A DNA stretch of 64,000 nucleotides from UBA8752 sp036159995 (GTDB lineage Bacteria > Bacteroidota > Bacteroidia > Flavobacteriales_D > Sanyastnellaceae): the NCBI GenBank assembly GCA_036159995.1, contig JAYYEI010000070.1, positions 1-64,000 of the forward strand, read 5' to 3'. A program made the position numbers and the translations under genes. The notes under the pieces were generated by a model that did no database searches, had not been told where the DNA came from, and worked only from the letters and a program-made list of their open reading frames with translations. Of the stretch, positions 37,709 to 46,887 are shown in pieces (within the stretch, counting starts at the first letter, position 1; each line of letters opens with the position of its first letter).

Positions 37709-40700
37709 TCGTTGTCGGATTGGGGGGTGGGATCGACGGCGGTCGAATCGGTCGGGGCGGGCGGGTTTTCTTCTTGGGCAATCCTGTCGAGGAAGTCAAG
37801 GCAGGCGTCTTGGATCCAGGGTTCGGCCACATTGGCTTGCAGCTGTTCGATGGTGGTGCGGGCCTGGAACAGGTCGCCCTGTGCCAGATAGGATTCGGCG
37901 AGCAGCAGGAAGCTGCGGTAGGCCCATTCAGAGCCGCCGCCGAACCGGTTGAGCTGGGCAAAGACGGCGGATTGGCATCCGGCCGCATCGCCCGTATCGA
38001 GGGTCAGGGCGGCGAGGTGGTGGCTGGCTTCTTCGGCGTGGGTACCGTCTCCGGCGAGCCACTCGAGGTCGGATCGGGCCTCCTGAGGAGACCGCTCGAG
38101 GAGAAGCAGGGCTCGGTTGTAGCGGGCCGCCATCACGATGTCGGCCGGGGTTTCCGGATCCGCGAGGATGGGGTCCACATAGGCGAGGACCGTCTCGCCG
38201 TCGTCCAGTTTCCGGCTGCAGCGCATGATGCCGATGCGGGCTTCGAGGACGTGGCGTTTCAGGGTGGCCACAGTCTCGAGCCGCTGGTAGTGGGCGAGGG
38301 CCTCTCTCCAGTCCTCCCGGTTGTATCGAAGGGTGGCGGTCAGGACGAGGGCGGATTCGTGGTAATCGCTCAACGGAGCCTCCACCACGGTTTCGAGCGT
38401 GGCGAGGGCCTCATCGGTCTGGCCGCTTTCGAATTGGCATTGTCCGAGGTGGAACCGTGCGGAGAGAACGCGAACGCTTTCCGGGTGCTTCTCGAGGAAG
38501 CCCTCGAGTTTGGGCATGGCCTCAGCGCATTGTCCTGATAGGGCCAGATCCTGTGCTGCGGCGTAGGTCTTCTCGGCGATGTCATTCTCGGAGAGGCCTA
38601 CGATTTCCGGAAGCCCATCGAGTTGCCCCCGTTCAACGAGGAGCGGCTCGACCAACAGGAAGGCGTCCTTCGTCACATCGTCGTCCGGGTAGGTGGTGGA
38701 AATGGTGGACCACAAGGCCAGGGCGTCGTCCGCGCGGTCCTGTTTGATGGCGATGAGGGCCAAGTCGACCAGGGCATTCTTGGCGTAGGCGCTGCCGGGG
38801 AGTTCTTCCCGGATGCGGTCGAAAGCGGACCGTGCCGCTTCCATTCGGTCCCGTTCGATTTCGGCCTTGCCCATGGCGGTCAAGGCATCTCCCTTGAAGG
38901 TGGTTTCGGGAAACTCTTGCAGGAGATTGGTCATGCCTTCGACGGAAGCGTCCAGTTGGCCATCCAGACCCAGGCAGCGTGCCCGTTGGAACCCGGCGTA
39001 TTGGCGCTGGCTCGTATTGGCTCCGAGTGCGCGGTCATAGGCGTCGATCGCCCGGCCGTAGTCCTTGTCGATGTAGAAGCAGTCTCCGATCCGGAGCAGG
39101 GCGTCGGCCCGGTGTCCGCCGGCTTCTCCGCTTCCCGCGGCATCGACATACTTCCGGAATCCGATTTGGGCGTCGCGGTACTTGCGTTGGCGGAACAGGG
39201 CATAGGCGGCTCCGTACTCGCCCTCGTCATACAGGGGGGAGCCGAAGGCCCCGGGGGCGTTGAGGAAGGCTCGATAATGGCTGAGGGCGGCCGCATCCCG
39301 GCCGGACTTCATCGCGATTTCTCCCTGCCAGAAATGGCTTTCGGCGGCGAGAGTGTTGTCTTCTGGGAAAGACCGGCTTCGGGAGAAGTACGCATCGGCC
39401 TCCTCGGGTTTGCCCGAGCGGTAGAGGTCCACGCCGTGGTTGAAGGCGAGTCCTTGATACGCCTGCTTCTCCCGGGGGGATTTGCGCTGGATGCGGTCGA
39501 GGGCGTCGAGGGCGCGTTCACTGTTCCGCGTGGTCAGGTAGACATCGAGGAGAAACCCATAGGCCTCATCCCGACGGGGACTGTCAGGGTATTCCTCGAG
39601 GTATTGCTCGAAGGCGGCGATGGCATCGTTGAAGGGATTGAAATCCGTCTCGAAGGCCAGTTTGGCATGGTTGAACAAGGCATCTTCCCGGACTTCGAGG
39701 TCATGGTCGAATTGGGCGGCCTGGGCAAAGGCGGCCTGAGCCTTGGGTTTCTCGTCGTTGTCCAGATAGGCCCTGCCCAGCGCGTGGGTGGCGTACTGGT
39801 CGAGTTGATCGCCATTTCCCGTGGCGCGCATCAAGGCGAGGATGGCCTCCTGTGGGTGTCCATTCTCCAATCGGCAGGAGCCGACGATGTAGCTGAACCC
39901 GGGCAATTTGTCCCGGGTGTCCATGGCGGACCAAGCGGCTTCGAGATGGGCCTCGGCTTCCGGGCAGCGGCCCAGGTGGAACAGGGCGGTGCCGAGAAGG
40001 CGGGACAGCTCGGTGGCGTCGGCTTCACGCAGATCATGATCTTCTCCGAGCCAGGTGGGCACGCGGTCCACGAGGTCTTCGTGGCGGTCGAGTTCATGCA
40101 GGATCTGTCCGATGTAGACGGGGATGGCGTCGCGGAAGGCGTCCACGGAGGCCAGGGCTTCGAATTCGTCGAGCGCCGTGGTGAACCGGTCTTCCGCATA
40201 GGCGATGTGCGCCAGGTAATAGCGTGCGGCTTCGAGGAAGTCGGGCCGGGCGTCGGAACTTCCGGTCACCTTGAGCAGGTCGCCCCGGGCCGCTTCAAGA
40301 TCGCCTTGCTCAAATCGGGCGTGCCCCCGCTTGAAGTGGAATTCCGTGCGCTGGACCTTGCCGAGGTGGCGGGGATTCAGGCGGTCGAACGCCTCGAGGG
40401 CCTTGCCCCATTTCTTGCGGCGGTATTGGTAGTTGCCCAATTCCCAGTGAAGCTTGGGTACCCAGGTCGACTCCGGATGACGGTCCACGAACCGGTCGAT
40501 CCGCCACACGGCATCCTTGTGGAAGAGGTAGATGGCACACAGGGCGGCGCGATACTCCGCTTCGACGCGTTCCAGCCGTTCCGTTTCTCCGGCGGCTTGG
40601 TCTCCGCGCAACGGGGCATGGACCACCGCGTCAAATCCGGCAAGGGCAGCGGAATACTGAGCGTGCTCGAAGTGGTGGAGGGCCCGGGCGTAAGCGGTCG

Positions 40701-40830
40701 GGTCGTTCCGGTCGGTGGCGGAGACCGTCGTTCCGCCATTGAGGGAAGTCGTTTGGGCTCCGGAGTCAAGGGACATGCACAAGGCGAGGAGCACGGCAGC
40801 TTGGGGGAGTCGTCGCGGGATCGGAATCAT
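37705..40830 (-). CDS. Large exported TPR-repeat protein
   Basis: A 1041-residue protein: a signal peptide (LPQAAVLLALCMSLDSGAQ), then more than 20 helix pairs of the tetratricopeptide type across nearly the whole length. Examples are YARALHHFEHAQYSAALAGFDAV, WELGNYQYRRKKWGKALEAFDRL and ADALLRIGDCFYIDKDYGRAIDAYDRAL. The repeats resemble the periplasmic TPRs of YfiO/BamD- and CpoB-type proteins. The end is acidic and proline-rich (NPPAPTDSTAVDPTPQ). A long TPR solenoid in the periplasm would serve as a scaffold, presumably for the barrel encoded next. The ATG at 40830 puts the signal peptide at the N-terminus. The frame continues upstream without a plausible leader. Confidence 0.8.
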   Translation of the reverse strand: MIPIPRRLPQAAVLLALCMSLDSGAQTTSLNGGTTVSATDRNDPTAYARALHHFEHAQYSAALAGFDAVVHAPLRGDQAAGETERLERVEAEYRAALCAIYLFHKDAVWRIDRFVDRHPESTWVPKLHWELGNYQYRRKKWGKALEAFDRLNPRHLGKVQRTEFHFKRGHARFEQGDLEAARGDLLKVTGSSDARPDFLEAARYYLAHIAYAEDRFTTALDEFEALASVDAFRDAIPVYIGQILHELDRHEDLVDRVPTWLGEDHDLREADATELSRLLGTALFHLGRCPEAEAHLEAAWSAMDTRDKLPGFSYIVGSCRLENGHPQEAILALMRATGNGDQLDQYATHALGRAYLDNDEKPKAQAAFAQAAQFDHDLEVREDALFNHAKLAFETDFNPFNDAIAAFEQYLEEYPDSPRRDEAYGFLLDVYLTTRNSERALDALDRIQRKSPREKQAYQGLAFNHGVDLYRSGKPEEADAYFSRSRSFPEDNTLAAESHFWQGEIAMKSGRDAAALSHYRAFLNAPGAFGSPLYDEGEYGAAYALFRQRKYRDAQIGFRKYVDAAGSGEAGGHRADALLRIGDCFYIDKDYGRAIDAYDRALGANTSQRQYAGFQRARCLGLDGQLDASVEGMTNLLQEFPETTFKGDALTAMGKAEIERDRMEAARSAFDRIREELPGSAYAKNALVDLALIAIKQDRADDALALWSTISTTYPDDDVTKDAFLLVEPLLVERGQLDGLPEIVGLSENDIAEKTYAAAQDLALSGQCAEAMPKLEGFLEKHPESVRVLSARFHLGQCQFESGQTDEALATLETVVEAPLSDYHESALVLTATLRYNREDWREALAHYQRLETVATLKRHVLEARIGIMRCSRKLDDGETVLAYVDPILADPETPADIVMAARYNRALLLLERSPQEARSDLEWLAGDGTHAEEASHHLAALTLDTGDAAGCQSAVFAQLNRFGGGSEWAYRSFLLLAESYLAQGDLFQARTTIEQLQANVAEPWIQDACLDFLDRIAQEENPPAPTDSTAVDPTPQSDNE

Positions 40831-40892
40831 GGGGTGGTGCGTGGACAACGTGAAAATCGGGCCCCTGCGCACCCGCCCGAGGCCACTTTTTC

Positions 40893-40899
40893 CGAATTA
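40893..40899 (-). promoter_or_regulatory. Possible promoter box upstream of the TPR-barrel genes
   Basis: TAATTCG on the minus strand in the 94-base gap before the TPR gene. It resembles TAnnTTCG with one base missing. The remaining gap shows nothing distinctive. Confidence 0.2.
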
Positions 40900-40924
40900 T
40901 CCACGCCACATGGCGGGCGGAGCG

Positions 40925-42967
40925 TCAGTTTCCGAGGATTCGGAATTCCGTCCTCCGGTTTCGGGCCCGCCCGTCCTCGTTGGCATTGTCTGCTCGGGGC
41001 CGGGATTCCCCGTATCCCTTGGCTTCCAGAGCATCCCGGTCCACTCCGGCGGAGATAAGGTGGTCTAGGACCGCATCCGCCCGGCGTTGGCTGAGGGACA
41101 AGTTGTCCGCCTCGTTTCCAATGTCATCCGTGTGCCCCCCGATTTCCACGGTGAGGCCCGTCTCAAGGAGGTACTCGGCAAACAGGTCGAGCATCAGGAG
41201 GCTCGTGCGGTCGATGACGGCGGACGCCGTGGCGTAATGGATGTCCTGAATTTCGAAGGCGGCGCCCCGCTCCTCCACGGAGCGGACCGTGAGGTCGGTG
41301 TTGACCAGGGCGGGGGCGTCGTCGTCACGGTCGACCACGACCCCGGCGGAAAAGGCGGCGCCTTCCGCTTTGGCCACGAGGAGCACGTCTTCGGCGGTGC
41401 CGAGGTCGACGATGGCGGCATAGGCTCTGTCGTCTCCGAGGTCAATGACCTGGGCCCGGCGGCTCTGCGCATAGCGGAGCTCCAGCGAAATGGGGATGTC
41501 TCCGAGTTCCTCGCTCACTTCGAGGGTGCCCCGGACGACGACGGAGGCGCGGGGACGGAGGGACTCCGGCAGGGTCCACGTCATGATGTCCAGGCCTCGG
41601 GTTCCAGGTCGTCGGCTGGAGAAATAGGCCGTTGAGCCGTCTGCGGAAATGACCAGGCCGTGCTCGTCCCCCTCGGTGTTGAGGGGCAGGCCCAGGTTCA
41701 CCGGGGTGGACCAGGCGCCGGCCTCGAGCGGCGATTGGAGGCTGTCCAACTTGGACATCCAGATGTCATAGCCGCCACCGCCCGGGGTGCGGTTGGAGGC
41801 GAAGTACAGGGTCTGCCCGTCCGGATGAAGGAAGGGAGCCTTGTCGCTGTAGGGGCCGTTGATCGGTGCCGGCAGGGGTGAGGCCGCCGCCCATTGGGTG
41901 CCATCCCAGCGAGAGGCCATCACATCGATGGTGGGGTGGCCATTCTCATCGGGTGTCGTGCCGGGGCGCACGGCGGCGAAGAAGAGCGTCTGGCCATCCG
42001 GACTGATGGCAGGTTGGCTTTCCCATCCGTCCGGCGTGTTCAGGTTGTTGAGAGGTTCGGGATCCGTCCACAAGTAGACACGCTCCTCCCCGGTGTCGTC
42101 CAGCAACGAGTAGCGGGTGGAGAAGAGGTCGATGTTTTCGGGGTTGCCCGGGGCCGGCGTCTTGATGGCGAGGTAAAGGGACCGGTTGTCCACGGAAATG
42201 GAGACGCCTCCATATCCGGAGGACCGGTTGAAGGGGTCGTCGAGCGGATGGCCGGAATCGAAGGGGACCGAGGGGCCGGTCCGCCGGGCCCACGTGAAGT
42301 CTTCGAAAGGCCGGCTCACGAGATCCCCCTTGGCCTTGCGCTCTCCGGCACGGGTAAAGAACAACAGCGTGCCATCGGCGGACAGGGCCGGAAGGTATTC
42401 CGCATCTCCGGTGGCCACCTCGTCCAGGATGCGGGGCGGCGCGGCATCTCCGTTCGCGGTGTATTCGATGAGGAACTGCAATTCGGGCAATACGGCCTCC
42501 ACCTGCTCGACCCGTTTGCGGTTGCGGGGTGAAATCGGTTTCCCGGTCCGGGATTCCCAATGGAGAAACTGGTGAAACCAGTCCAACGCTTCCTGATTCC
42601 GGTCCTCGGCGTAGGCGATGGCGCCCAACGTGTAGGGCACCTCCTCGTTGAAGCGGGGGCAGGCGTCGTGGACGGACATCAAAAGGTCGCGGGCTTCGCC
42701 AAATCCCTCACCGGTCCTCCGGGCCTCCGTGTGCGCCAGGAGCCCGAGGGTGAACGCGGCCTGAAGGGCCTGACCATCCTCCTCGAGGGCGTCCTCGAGG
42801 TAGCCCCGACGTTTGTCGGCGTCGTATTTCCGCTTGTCCGTTCCCCGTTCGATGAGCTTGGCCGCCTTGGCGGTCGGCTCGTGCTCGCACGCGTTGTCCT
42901 CCTGGCCTCGAATGGACAGGGGCATCTGCAACAGGAGCAGCCCGAGAAGGAAGCAGGTGCGGGTCAC
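40925..42967 (-). CDS. PorE-like TPR-PD40-OmpA envelope protein
   Basis: About 680 residues. A signal peptide (TCFLLGLLLLQMPLSIRGQ) leads into a TPR segment (about 35-150), a PD40 beta-propeller (about 190-470; YLPALSADGTLLFFTRAGE, SQPAISPDGQTLFFAAVRPG, KAPFLHPDGQTLYFASNRT, HGLVISADGSTAYFSSRRPG), a beta-sandwich region (about 480-560) and a canonical OmpA C-terminal domain. The last contains IGGHTDDIGNEADNLSLSQRRADAV and YGESRPRADNANEDGRARNRRTEF, including the Asp and Arg that hold diaminopimelate. The order TPR, propeller, sandwich, OmpA matches PorE of the type IX secretion system, but no lipobox Cys is present. The start is probably GTG at 42967, 14 bases after the upstream stop; an ATG at 43045 lies inside the symporter gene. 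Confidence 0.82.
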   Translation of the reverse strand: MTRTCFLLGLLLLQMPLSIRGQEDNACEHEPTAKAAKLIERGTDKRKYDADKRRGYLEDALEEDGQALQAAFTLGLLAHTEARRTGEGFGEARDLLMSVHDACPRFNEEVPYTLGAIAYAEDRNQEALDWFHQFLHWESRTGKPISPRNRKRVEQVEAVLPELQFLIEYTANGDAAPPRILDEVATGDAEYLPALSADGTLLFFTRAGERKAKGDLVSRPFEDFTWARRTGPSVPFDSGHPLDDPFNRSSGYGGVSISVDNRSLYLAIKTPAPGNPENIDLFSTRYSLLDDTGEERVYLWTDPEPLNNLNTPDGWESQPAISPDGQTLFFAAVRPGTTPDENGHPTIDVMASRWDGTQWAAASPLPAPINGPYSDKAPFLHPDGQTLYFASNRTPGGGGYDIWMSKLDSLQSPLEAGAWSTPVNLGLPLNTEGDEHGLVISADGSTAYFSSRRPGTRGLDIMTWTLPESLRPRASVVVRGTLEVSEELGDIPISLELRYAQSRRAQVIDLGDDRAYAAIVDLGTAEDVLLVAKAEGAAFSAGVVVDRDDDAPALVNTDLTVRSVEERGAAFEIQDIHYATASAVIDRTSLLMLDLFAEYLLETGLTVEIGGHTDDIGNEADNLSLSQRRADAVLDHLISAGVDRDALEAKGYGESRPRADNANEDGRARNRRTEFRILGN

Positions 42968-42980
42968 GGTGGGGATGAAG

Positions 42981-44381
42981 TCAGGCCTCGGGCACCTCGA
43001 GTTCTCCTTCGCTGTGGGCGATGAGGGTGGACACGGCGCCGTCACCGGTCACGTTGACCACGGTGCGGCACATGTCGAGGATGCGGTCGACGGGGAAGAT
43101 GAGGGCGATCCACGCCGGATTCAATCCGACGCTTTCTAGGACGATGATCATCAGGACCAATCCGGCGCTGGGCACGGCCGCGGCCCCGATGGAGGCCAGG
43201 GTCGCGGTCAGGACGATCACCGCTTGCTGGGCGAGGCTGAGGTCCACCATGTGGAATTGGGCCAGCGACACCACGGCCACGGCCTGGTAGAGCGAGGTGC
43301 CGTCCATGTTCACCGTGGCGCCGATGGGCAGGACGAAGCTGGTGGTGCGTTCCGAGACGCCGATTCGGTTTCGGACGCAATCCATCGTCACCGGCAGCGT
43401 CGCGACGGAGCTCGAGGTGGAAAACGCCGTGATCTGCGCGTCACGCATCCCACGCATGAACTTCCGGTAGCCTAGCTTCTGGACCAGGATGGCCACCAGC
43501 GACGGGTAGAACAGGAAGACCATGAAGGCCAGGCCGAGCACCACGACCAGGCTGTATTGGAGCAGGTACTCCAGCAATTGCCGGAACATCTCGGGGTCAC
43601 TGCCGGCGGCATTGACGATTTGGCCCGCCATCAGCGCGAAGACGAACAGGGGCATGGCCTTCATCACGATCCACACCATCTGCACGAAGACCTCATTCAG
43701 CGCTTCCACTGCTCGGGTCAGCGGGGCCGAGGTCTCTTTGGGCAGGCCAACCAGCACCACGCCGAAGAAGACGGCGAAGAAGATGATTTGGAGCATGGAC
43801 ATGTCGGCCAAAGCCCGGAAGATGTTGGTGGGCACCACGTCCACGAGGGGTTGAAGCGGGCCGCTGGACTTGGTCCGCTCGGCCTTGGTGAGCTTGTCCA
43901 TGACCCAGTCATTCATTTGGACGGACTCGCCGGTGATCTCTTCGACCTTGGATTCGAGCCGAGGTTCGGTGAGCAGGTTGATGTCGTCCAGGACCTCGAT
44001 GCCGTTGGCGTCCCGCCAGAGCTCGTAGCGGATCCGGTTGGATTCGAGCAGGTCCTCCGAGACCCGGGCACCGGGCTGGAACAGGTTGACAAGCAGAAGG
44101 CCAACCACGACGGCGGTCATCGTCGTCAGCAGATAGGTGATGACCGTTTTGATGCCGAGGCGGCCCAGTTTGGCTGGGTCGCCGAGGCTGGATACACCTG
44201 AAATGATGCTGAAGAGGACGAGGGGTACTGCAATGAGCTTCAGGACATTGATGAAGATGTCTCCGAAGGGTTTGATGTAGTCAATGGTGAACTCGTTCCA
44301 TCCGAATTGAATGGAGAGCCAGGCGTACAGGACGCCGATTGCGAGGCCGATCAGGACTTGCCAATGGAGGGCGAGGCGCAT
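42981..44381 (-). CDS. Dicarboxylate/amino acid:cation symporter (DAACS, GltP/DctA family)
   Basis: A 466-residue inner-membrane transporter with eight hydrophobic helices and two re-entrant loops. The Ser-rich hairpin 1 is SSSVATLPVTMDC (about 300), followed by helix 7 with NMDGTSLYQAV, which supplies Na+ ligands, and hairpin 2 near ASIGAAAVPSAGLVL. The last helix contains DRILDMCRTVVNVTGDG, the Asp and Arg/Asn pattern that selects substrate. A Thr-Asp-Arg pattern with Arg in MCRTVVN is that of acidic amino acid carriers. The substrate is likely glutamate/aspartate or a C4-dicarboxylate. A 70-residue hydrophilic insert follows helix 3. The PorE-like gene starts 14 bases downstream. Confidence 0.9.
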   Translation of the reverse strand: MRLALHWQVLIGLAIGVLYAWLSIQFGWNEFTIDYIKPFGDIFINVLKLIAVPLVLFSIISGVSSLGDPAKLGRLGIKTVITYLLTTMTAVVVGLLLVNLFQPGARVSEDLLESNRIRYELWRDANGIEVLDDINLLTEPRLESKVEEITGESVQMNDWVMDKLTKAERTKSSGPLQPLVDVVPTNIFRALADMSMLQIIFFAVFFGVVLVGLPKETSAPLTRAVEALNEVFVQMVWIVMKAMPLFVFALMAGQIVNAAGSDPEMFRQLLEYLLQYSLVVVLGLAFMVFLFYPSLVAILVQKLGYRKFMRGMRDAQITAFSTSSSVATLPVTMDCVRNRIGVSERTTSFVLPIGATVNMDGTSLYQAVAVVSLAQFHMVDLSLAQQAVIVLTATLASIGAAAVPSAGLVLMIIVLESVGLNPAWIALIFPVDRILDMCRTVVNVTGDGAVSTLIAHSEGELEVPEA

Positions 44382-44419
44382 GGAGGGTGTTCGATTCGTT
44401 CGGGTCGCAAGCTACCGAT

Positions 44420-45511
44420 TCAGAGCCGGGCGGACCGCTGTCTCAGAGCGTGGTCGGCGAGCACGAGCAGGACCATGGCTTCGACGAGGGGCACGGCCCG
44501 GGGTAGGACGCAAGGGTCGTGCCGTCCCCGGCCGGCGACGCGGGTTGGGACGCCGTCCCGGTCAACGGTGCTCTGTTCTTCCACGATGGTGGCCACAGGC
44601 TTGAAGCCCACCCGAAGGACGATATCCTCTCCGTTGCTGATGCCGCCTTGGATGCCACCGCTGTGGTTGGTGGCGGTTCCGATGCCGCCTTCCTTGGCCA
44701 CGAAGGCATCGTTGTGCTCCGAGCCCCGCATGAGGGTGCCGGAGAATCCACTGCCCAACTCGAGTCCCTTGACTGCCGGCAGGCTCCACAACGCCTTGGC
44801 GAGGTCGGCGTGCAGCTTGTCGAAGACAGGTTCTCCCCAGCCAGCTGGGACGCCTTTGGCCACGACCGCCACGGCGCCTCCGATGGTGTCCCCGGACTTG
44901 CGGACTTCGCCGATGCGGTCGATCATGCGCTGGGCGGTCTCCGGATGGGGACAGCGGACGGGGGTTGCGTCCACCACGCCCGGAGCGTGATAGGCGGGTG
45001 CCTCCGGCATGGCGATGTCTTGCACGCGCTCCACATAGGCGGACACGGCGGGCGGAGTGTCGGGCAGAAGCTGCTCCAGCATCTGTCGGGCGATGGCGCC
45101 GGCCACCACCCGGCTCACGGTTTCCCGTGCGCTGGCCCGGCCACCGCCGCGGTGGTCACGGTGCCCATACTTGGCATCGTAGGTGAAGTCAGCGTGGCTC
45201 GGGCGATAGCGGTCGGCGAGGTGGTCATAATCGCCACTGCGCGCATCGCCGTTGGGGACCGTGAATCCGATGGGCGTTCCCGTGGTGCGTCCTTCATGAA
45301 CGCCGGACAACAGGGTGACCTGATCGGACTCTTTTCTCTGGGTGGTCAGGGCGCTTTGGCCTGGCCGTCTTCGGTCGAGTTCGGCCTGGATCCGGTCGAG
45401 GTTGAGGACGACGCCGGCGGGGACACCATCGACGATGCCGCCCATGGCGGTCCCGTGGGATTCACCGAATGTGGTCAAGCGGAAAATGGAACCGAAGGCG
45501 TTGCCGGGCAT
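44420..45511 (-). CDS. aroC: AroC, chorismate synthase
   Basis: A 363-residue flavoenzyme making chorismate from EPSP, the last common step to aromatic amino acids and menaquinone. Signatures are TTFGESHGTAMGGIVDGVPAG (about 11-31), the RRPGQSALTTQRKESDQV segment with FMN/phosphate-binding Arg, GTPIGFTVPN, and YGHRDHRGGGRASARETVSRV (about 113-134). GGIQGGISNGEDI and KPVATI occur later. The length is standard for the monofunctional type. A -7 box ends four bases before the ATG, so this is a leaderless candidate. It is divergent from hutI. Confidence 0.96.
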   Translation of the reverse strand: MPGNAFGSIFRLTTFGESHGTAMGGIVDGVPAGVVLNLDRIQAELDRRRPGQSALTTQRKESDQVTLLSGVHEGRTTGTPIGFTVPNGDARSGDYDHLADRYRPSHADFTYDAKYGHRDHRGGGRASARETVSRVVAGAIARQMLEQLLPDTPPAVSAYVERVQDIAMPEAPAYHAPGVVDATPVRCPHPETAQRMIDRIGEVRKSGDTIGGAVAVVAKGVPAGWGEPVFDKLHADLAKALWSLPAVKGLELGSGFSGTLMRGSEHNDAFVAKEGGIGTATNHSGGIQGGISNGEDIVLRVGFKPVATIVEEQSTVDRDGVPTRVAGRGRHDPCVLPRAVPLVEAMVLLVLADHALRQRSARL

Positions 45512-45515
45512 GGTG

Positions 45516-45523
45516 CAAAGGTA
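45516..45523 (-). promoter_or_regulatory. -7 promoter box of aroC (leaderless arrangement)
   Basis: TACCTTTG on the minus strand, an exact TAnnTTTG match ending four bases before the aroC ATG at 45511. Confidence 0.55.
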
Positions 45524-45561
45524 CGAGGGCAGGTCGCGTCGGATTGTGCGACCTTGTGGCC

Positions 45562-46827
45562 ATGGAAAGCGGATTTGCGCGCGGACGCCTGCTGATCAAG
45601 GACATCGGCCATCTGGTCGGTTTTGGAACGACCTCCTGGGGTCCCTTGAAGGGGGCCGATATGCGGCAGCTTCCCGTGATGGAGGACGCCTGGTTGGCCA
45701 TCGAGGATGGCCGGATCATTGATGGGGGCGCGATGGCGGAATTTCCCGGCATCACGGATTGGAATGGCCTGGAGGTTGTGGAGGCGTCTGGCCGGTTGGT
45801 CCTGCCTTCGTGGGTGGACAGCCACACGCACCTGGTCCATGCCGCTTCGCGGGAGCGGGAGTTCGTGGACCGCATCCGGGGCCTGAGCTATCAGGAGATC
45901 GCGGCCCGGGGAGGCGGCATCTTGAACAGTGCCAGGGCGTTGCGCGACATGAGTGAGGACGCGCTGTTTGACGTGTCCCTCGAGCGGATGGAGCGTCTGA
46001 TGCGCATGGGCACAGGGGCGATTGAGATCAAATCCGGCTATGGGCTCGACCTCGAGTCCGAACTCAAGATGCTGCGCGTGGCGCGGCGGTTAGGCGCCCT
46101 GGATCGGATTCCGGTCAAGACCACCTTCCTCGGCTGCCATGCCGTGCCGGAGGGATGGTCGGATGCCATGGCTTACACGCGGCACATGGTGGAAGAGGTG
46201 CTCCCTGCGGTGACAGAGGAGAACCTGGCCGACCACGTCGACATCTTTTGTGAGGACGGGTATTTCGGATTGGAGGAAACCCGGCTGCTGCTCGAGCAGG
46301 CCCGACTGCGTGGGCTGCCGGCCAAGGTCCACGTCAACCAGTTCACGGCTGGCGGAGGCGTGGCCCTGTGTGTCGAAATGGGCGCGCTGAGCGTAGATCA
46401 TCTCGAGGTGCTCGAAGCGGAGGACGTGGCCGAGTTGGCCTCCAGCGAGACAATGCCAGTCGCGCTTCCCCTGTGTTCGCTCTTCCTGGATCTGCCTTAC
46501 ACGCCGGGTCGAACGCTGGTGGATGCTGGGTGTGCCCTCGCCATCGCGACGGACTTTAATCCGGGGTCGGCTCCGTCGGGCAACCTGCATCTGGCGGCGT
46601 CTCTGGGCTGTCTCCGGATGGGGCTCGAACCGATCGAAGCCCTCGCGGCGGCGACCGTCAATGGCGCGGCGGCCTTGGGGCTGTCCGACCAAGTGGGTGG
46701 ACTGGCCGTCGGTCAGGAAGCCAGCCTGATTGTCACGCGCCCACTGCGTTCGCTGGACGAGGCGCTTTATGCCTTTGGGGACCCCCTCGCGGACCGGGTC
46801 CTGGCTCGCGGCCACTGGGTCTCCTGA
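45562..46827 (+). CDS. hutI: HutI, imidazolonepropionase
   Basis: A 421-residue amidohydrolase-superfamily enzyme that opens imidazolone propionate to N-formimino-L-glutamate, the third step of histidine degradation. Metal-binding HxH is in VDSHTHLVHAASREREF (about 78-94). Other landmarks are GLSYQEIAARGGGILNSARALR, the EIKSGYGLDLESELKMLR segment typical of HutI, FLGCHAVPEGW, DIFCEDGYF, KVHVNQFTAGGGVAL, and LPLCSLFLDLPYTPGR. ATDFNPGSAPSGNLHLA carries the late Asp. The ATG at 45562 was chosen; an upstream in-frame ATG falls inside aroC. The next pathway enzyme, FtcD, lies 3 kb downstream. Confidence 0.93.
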   Translation: MESGFARGRLLIKDIGHLVGFGTTSWGPLKGADMRQLPVMEDAWLAIEDGRIIDGGAMAEFPGITDWNGLEVVEASGRLVLPSWVDSHTHLVHAASREREFVDRIRGLSYQEIAARGGGILNSARALRDMSEDALFDVSLERMERLMRMGTGAIEIKSGYGLDLESELKMLRVARRLGALDRIPVKTTFLGCHAVPEGWSDAMAYTRHMVEEVLPAVTEENLADHVDIFCEDGYFGLEETRLLLEQARLRGLPAKVHVNQFTAGGGVALCVEMGALSVDHLEVLEAEDVAELASSETMPVALPLCSLFLDLPYTPGRTLVDAGCALAIATDFNPGSAPSGNLHLAASLGCLRMGLEPIEALAAATVNGAAALGLSDQVGGLAVGQEASLIVTRPLRSLDEALYAFGDPLADRVLARGHWVS

Positions 46828-46828
46828 A

Positions 46829-46872
46829 CCCTTTCGTATCTTGTTGTGTTGACCAAACACCCCTCGAAAGGG
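46829..46872 (+). repeat. Nested inverted repeat containing a -7-like box before the CRTAC1-like gene
   Basis: Outer arms CCCTTTCG (46829-46836) and CGAAAGGG (46865-46872) are perfect complements. An inner pair GTGTT/AACAC (46846-46850, 46856-46860) encloses five bases. TATCTTGT at 46837-46844, a weak -7 box, sits between the arms. It could end the hutI transcript, structure the leader, or be an operator. Confidence 0.4.
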
Positions 46873-46887
46873 AGGGTGGAAGCGGTG

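Noticed and set aside
38623..41058. An 811-codon open frame on the plus strand opposite the TPR gene
   Set aside because: It lies antisense to an obvious TPR protein. Its translation is low-complexity Gly/Val/Glu/Arg typical of an opposite frame in high-GC DNA. No motif or promoter supports it.
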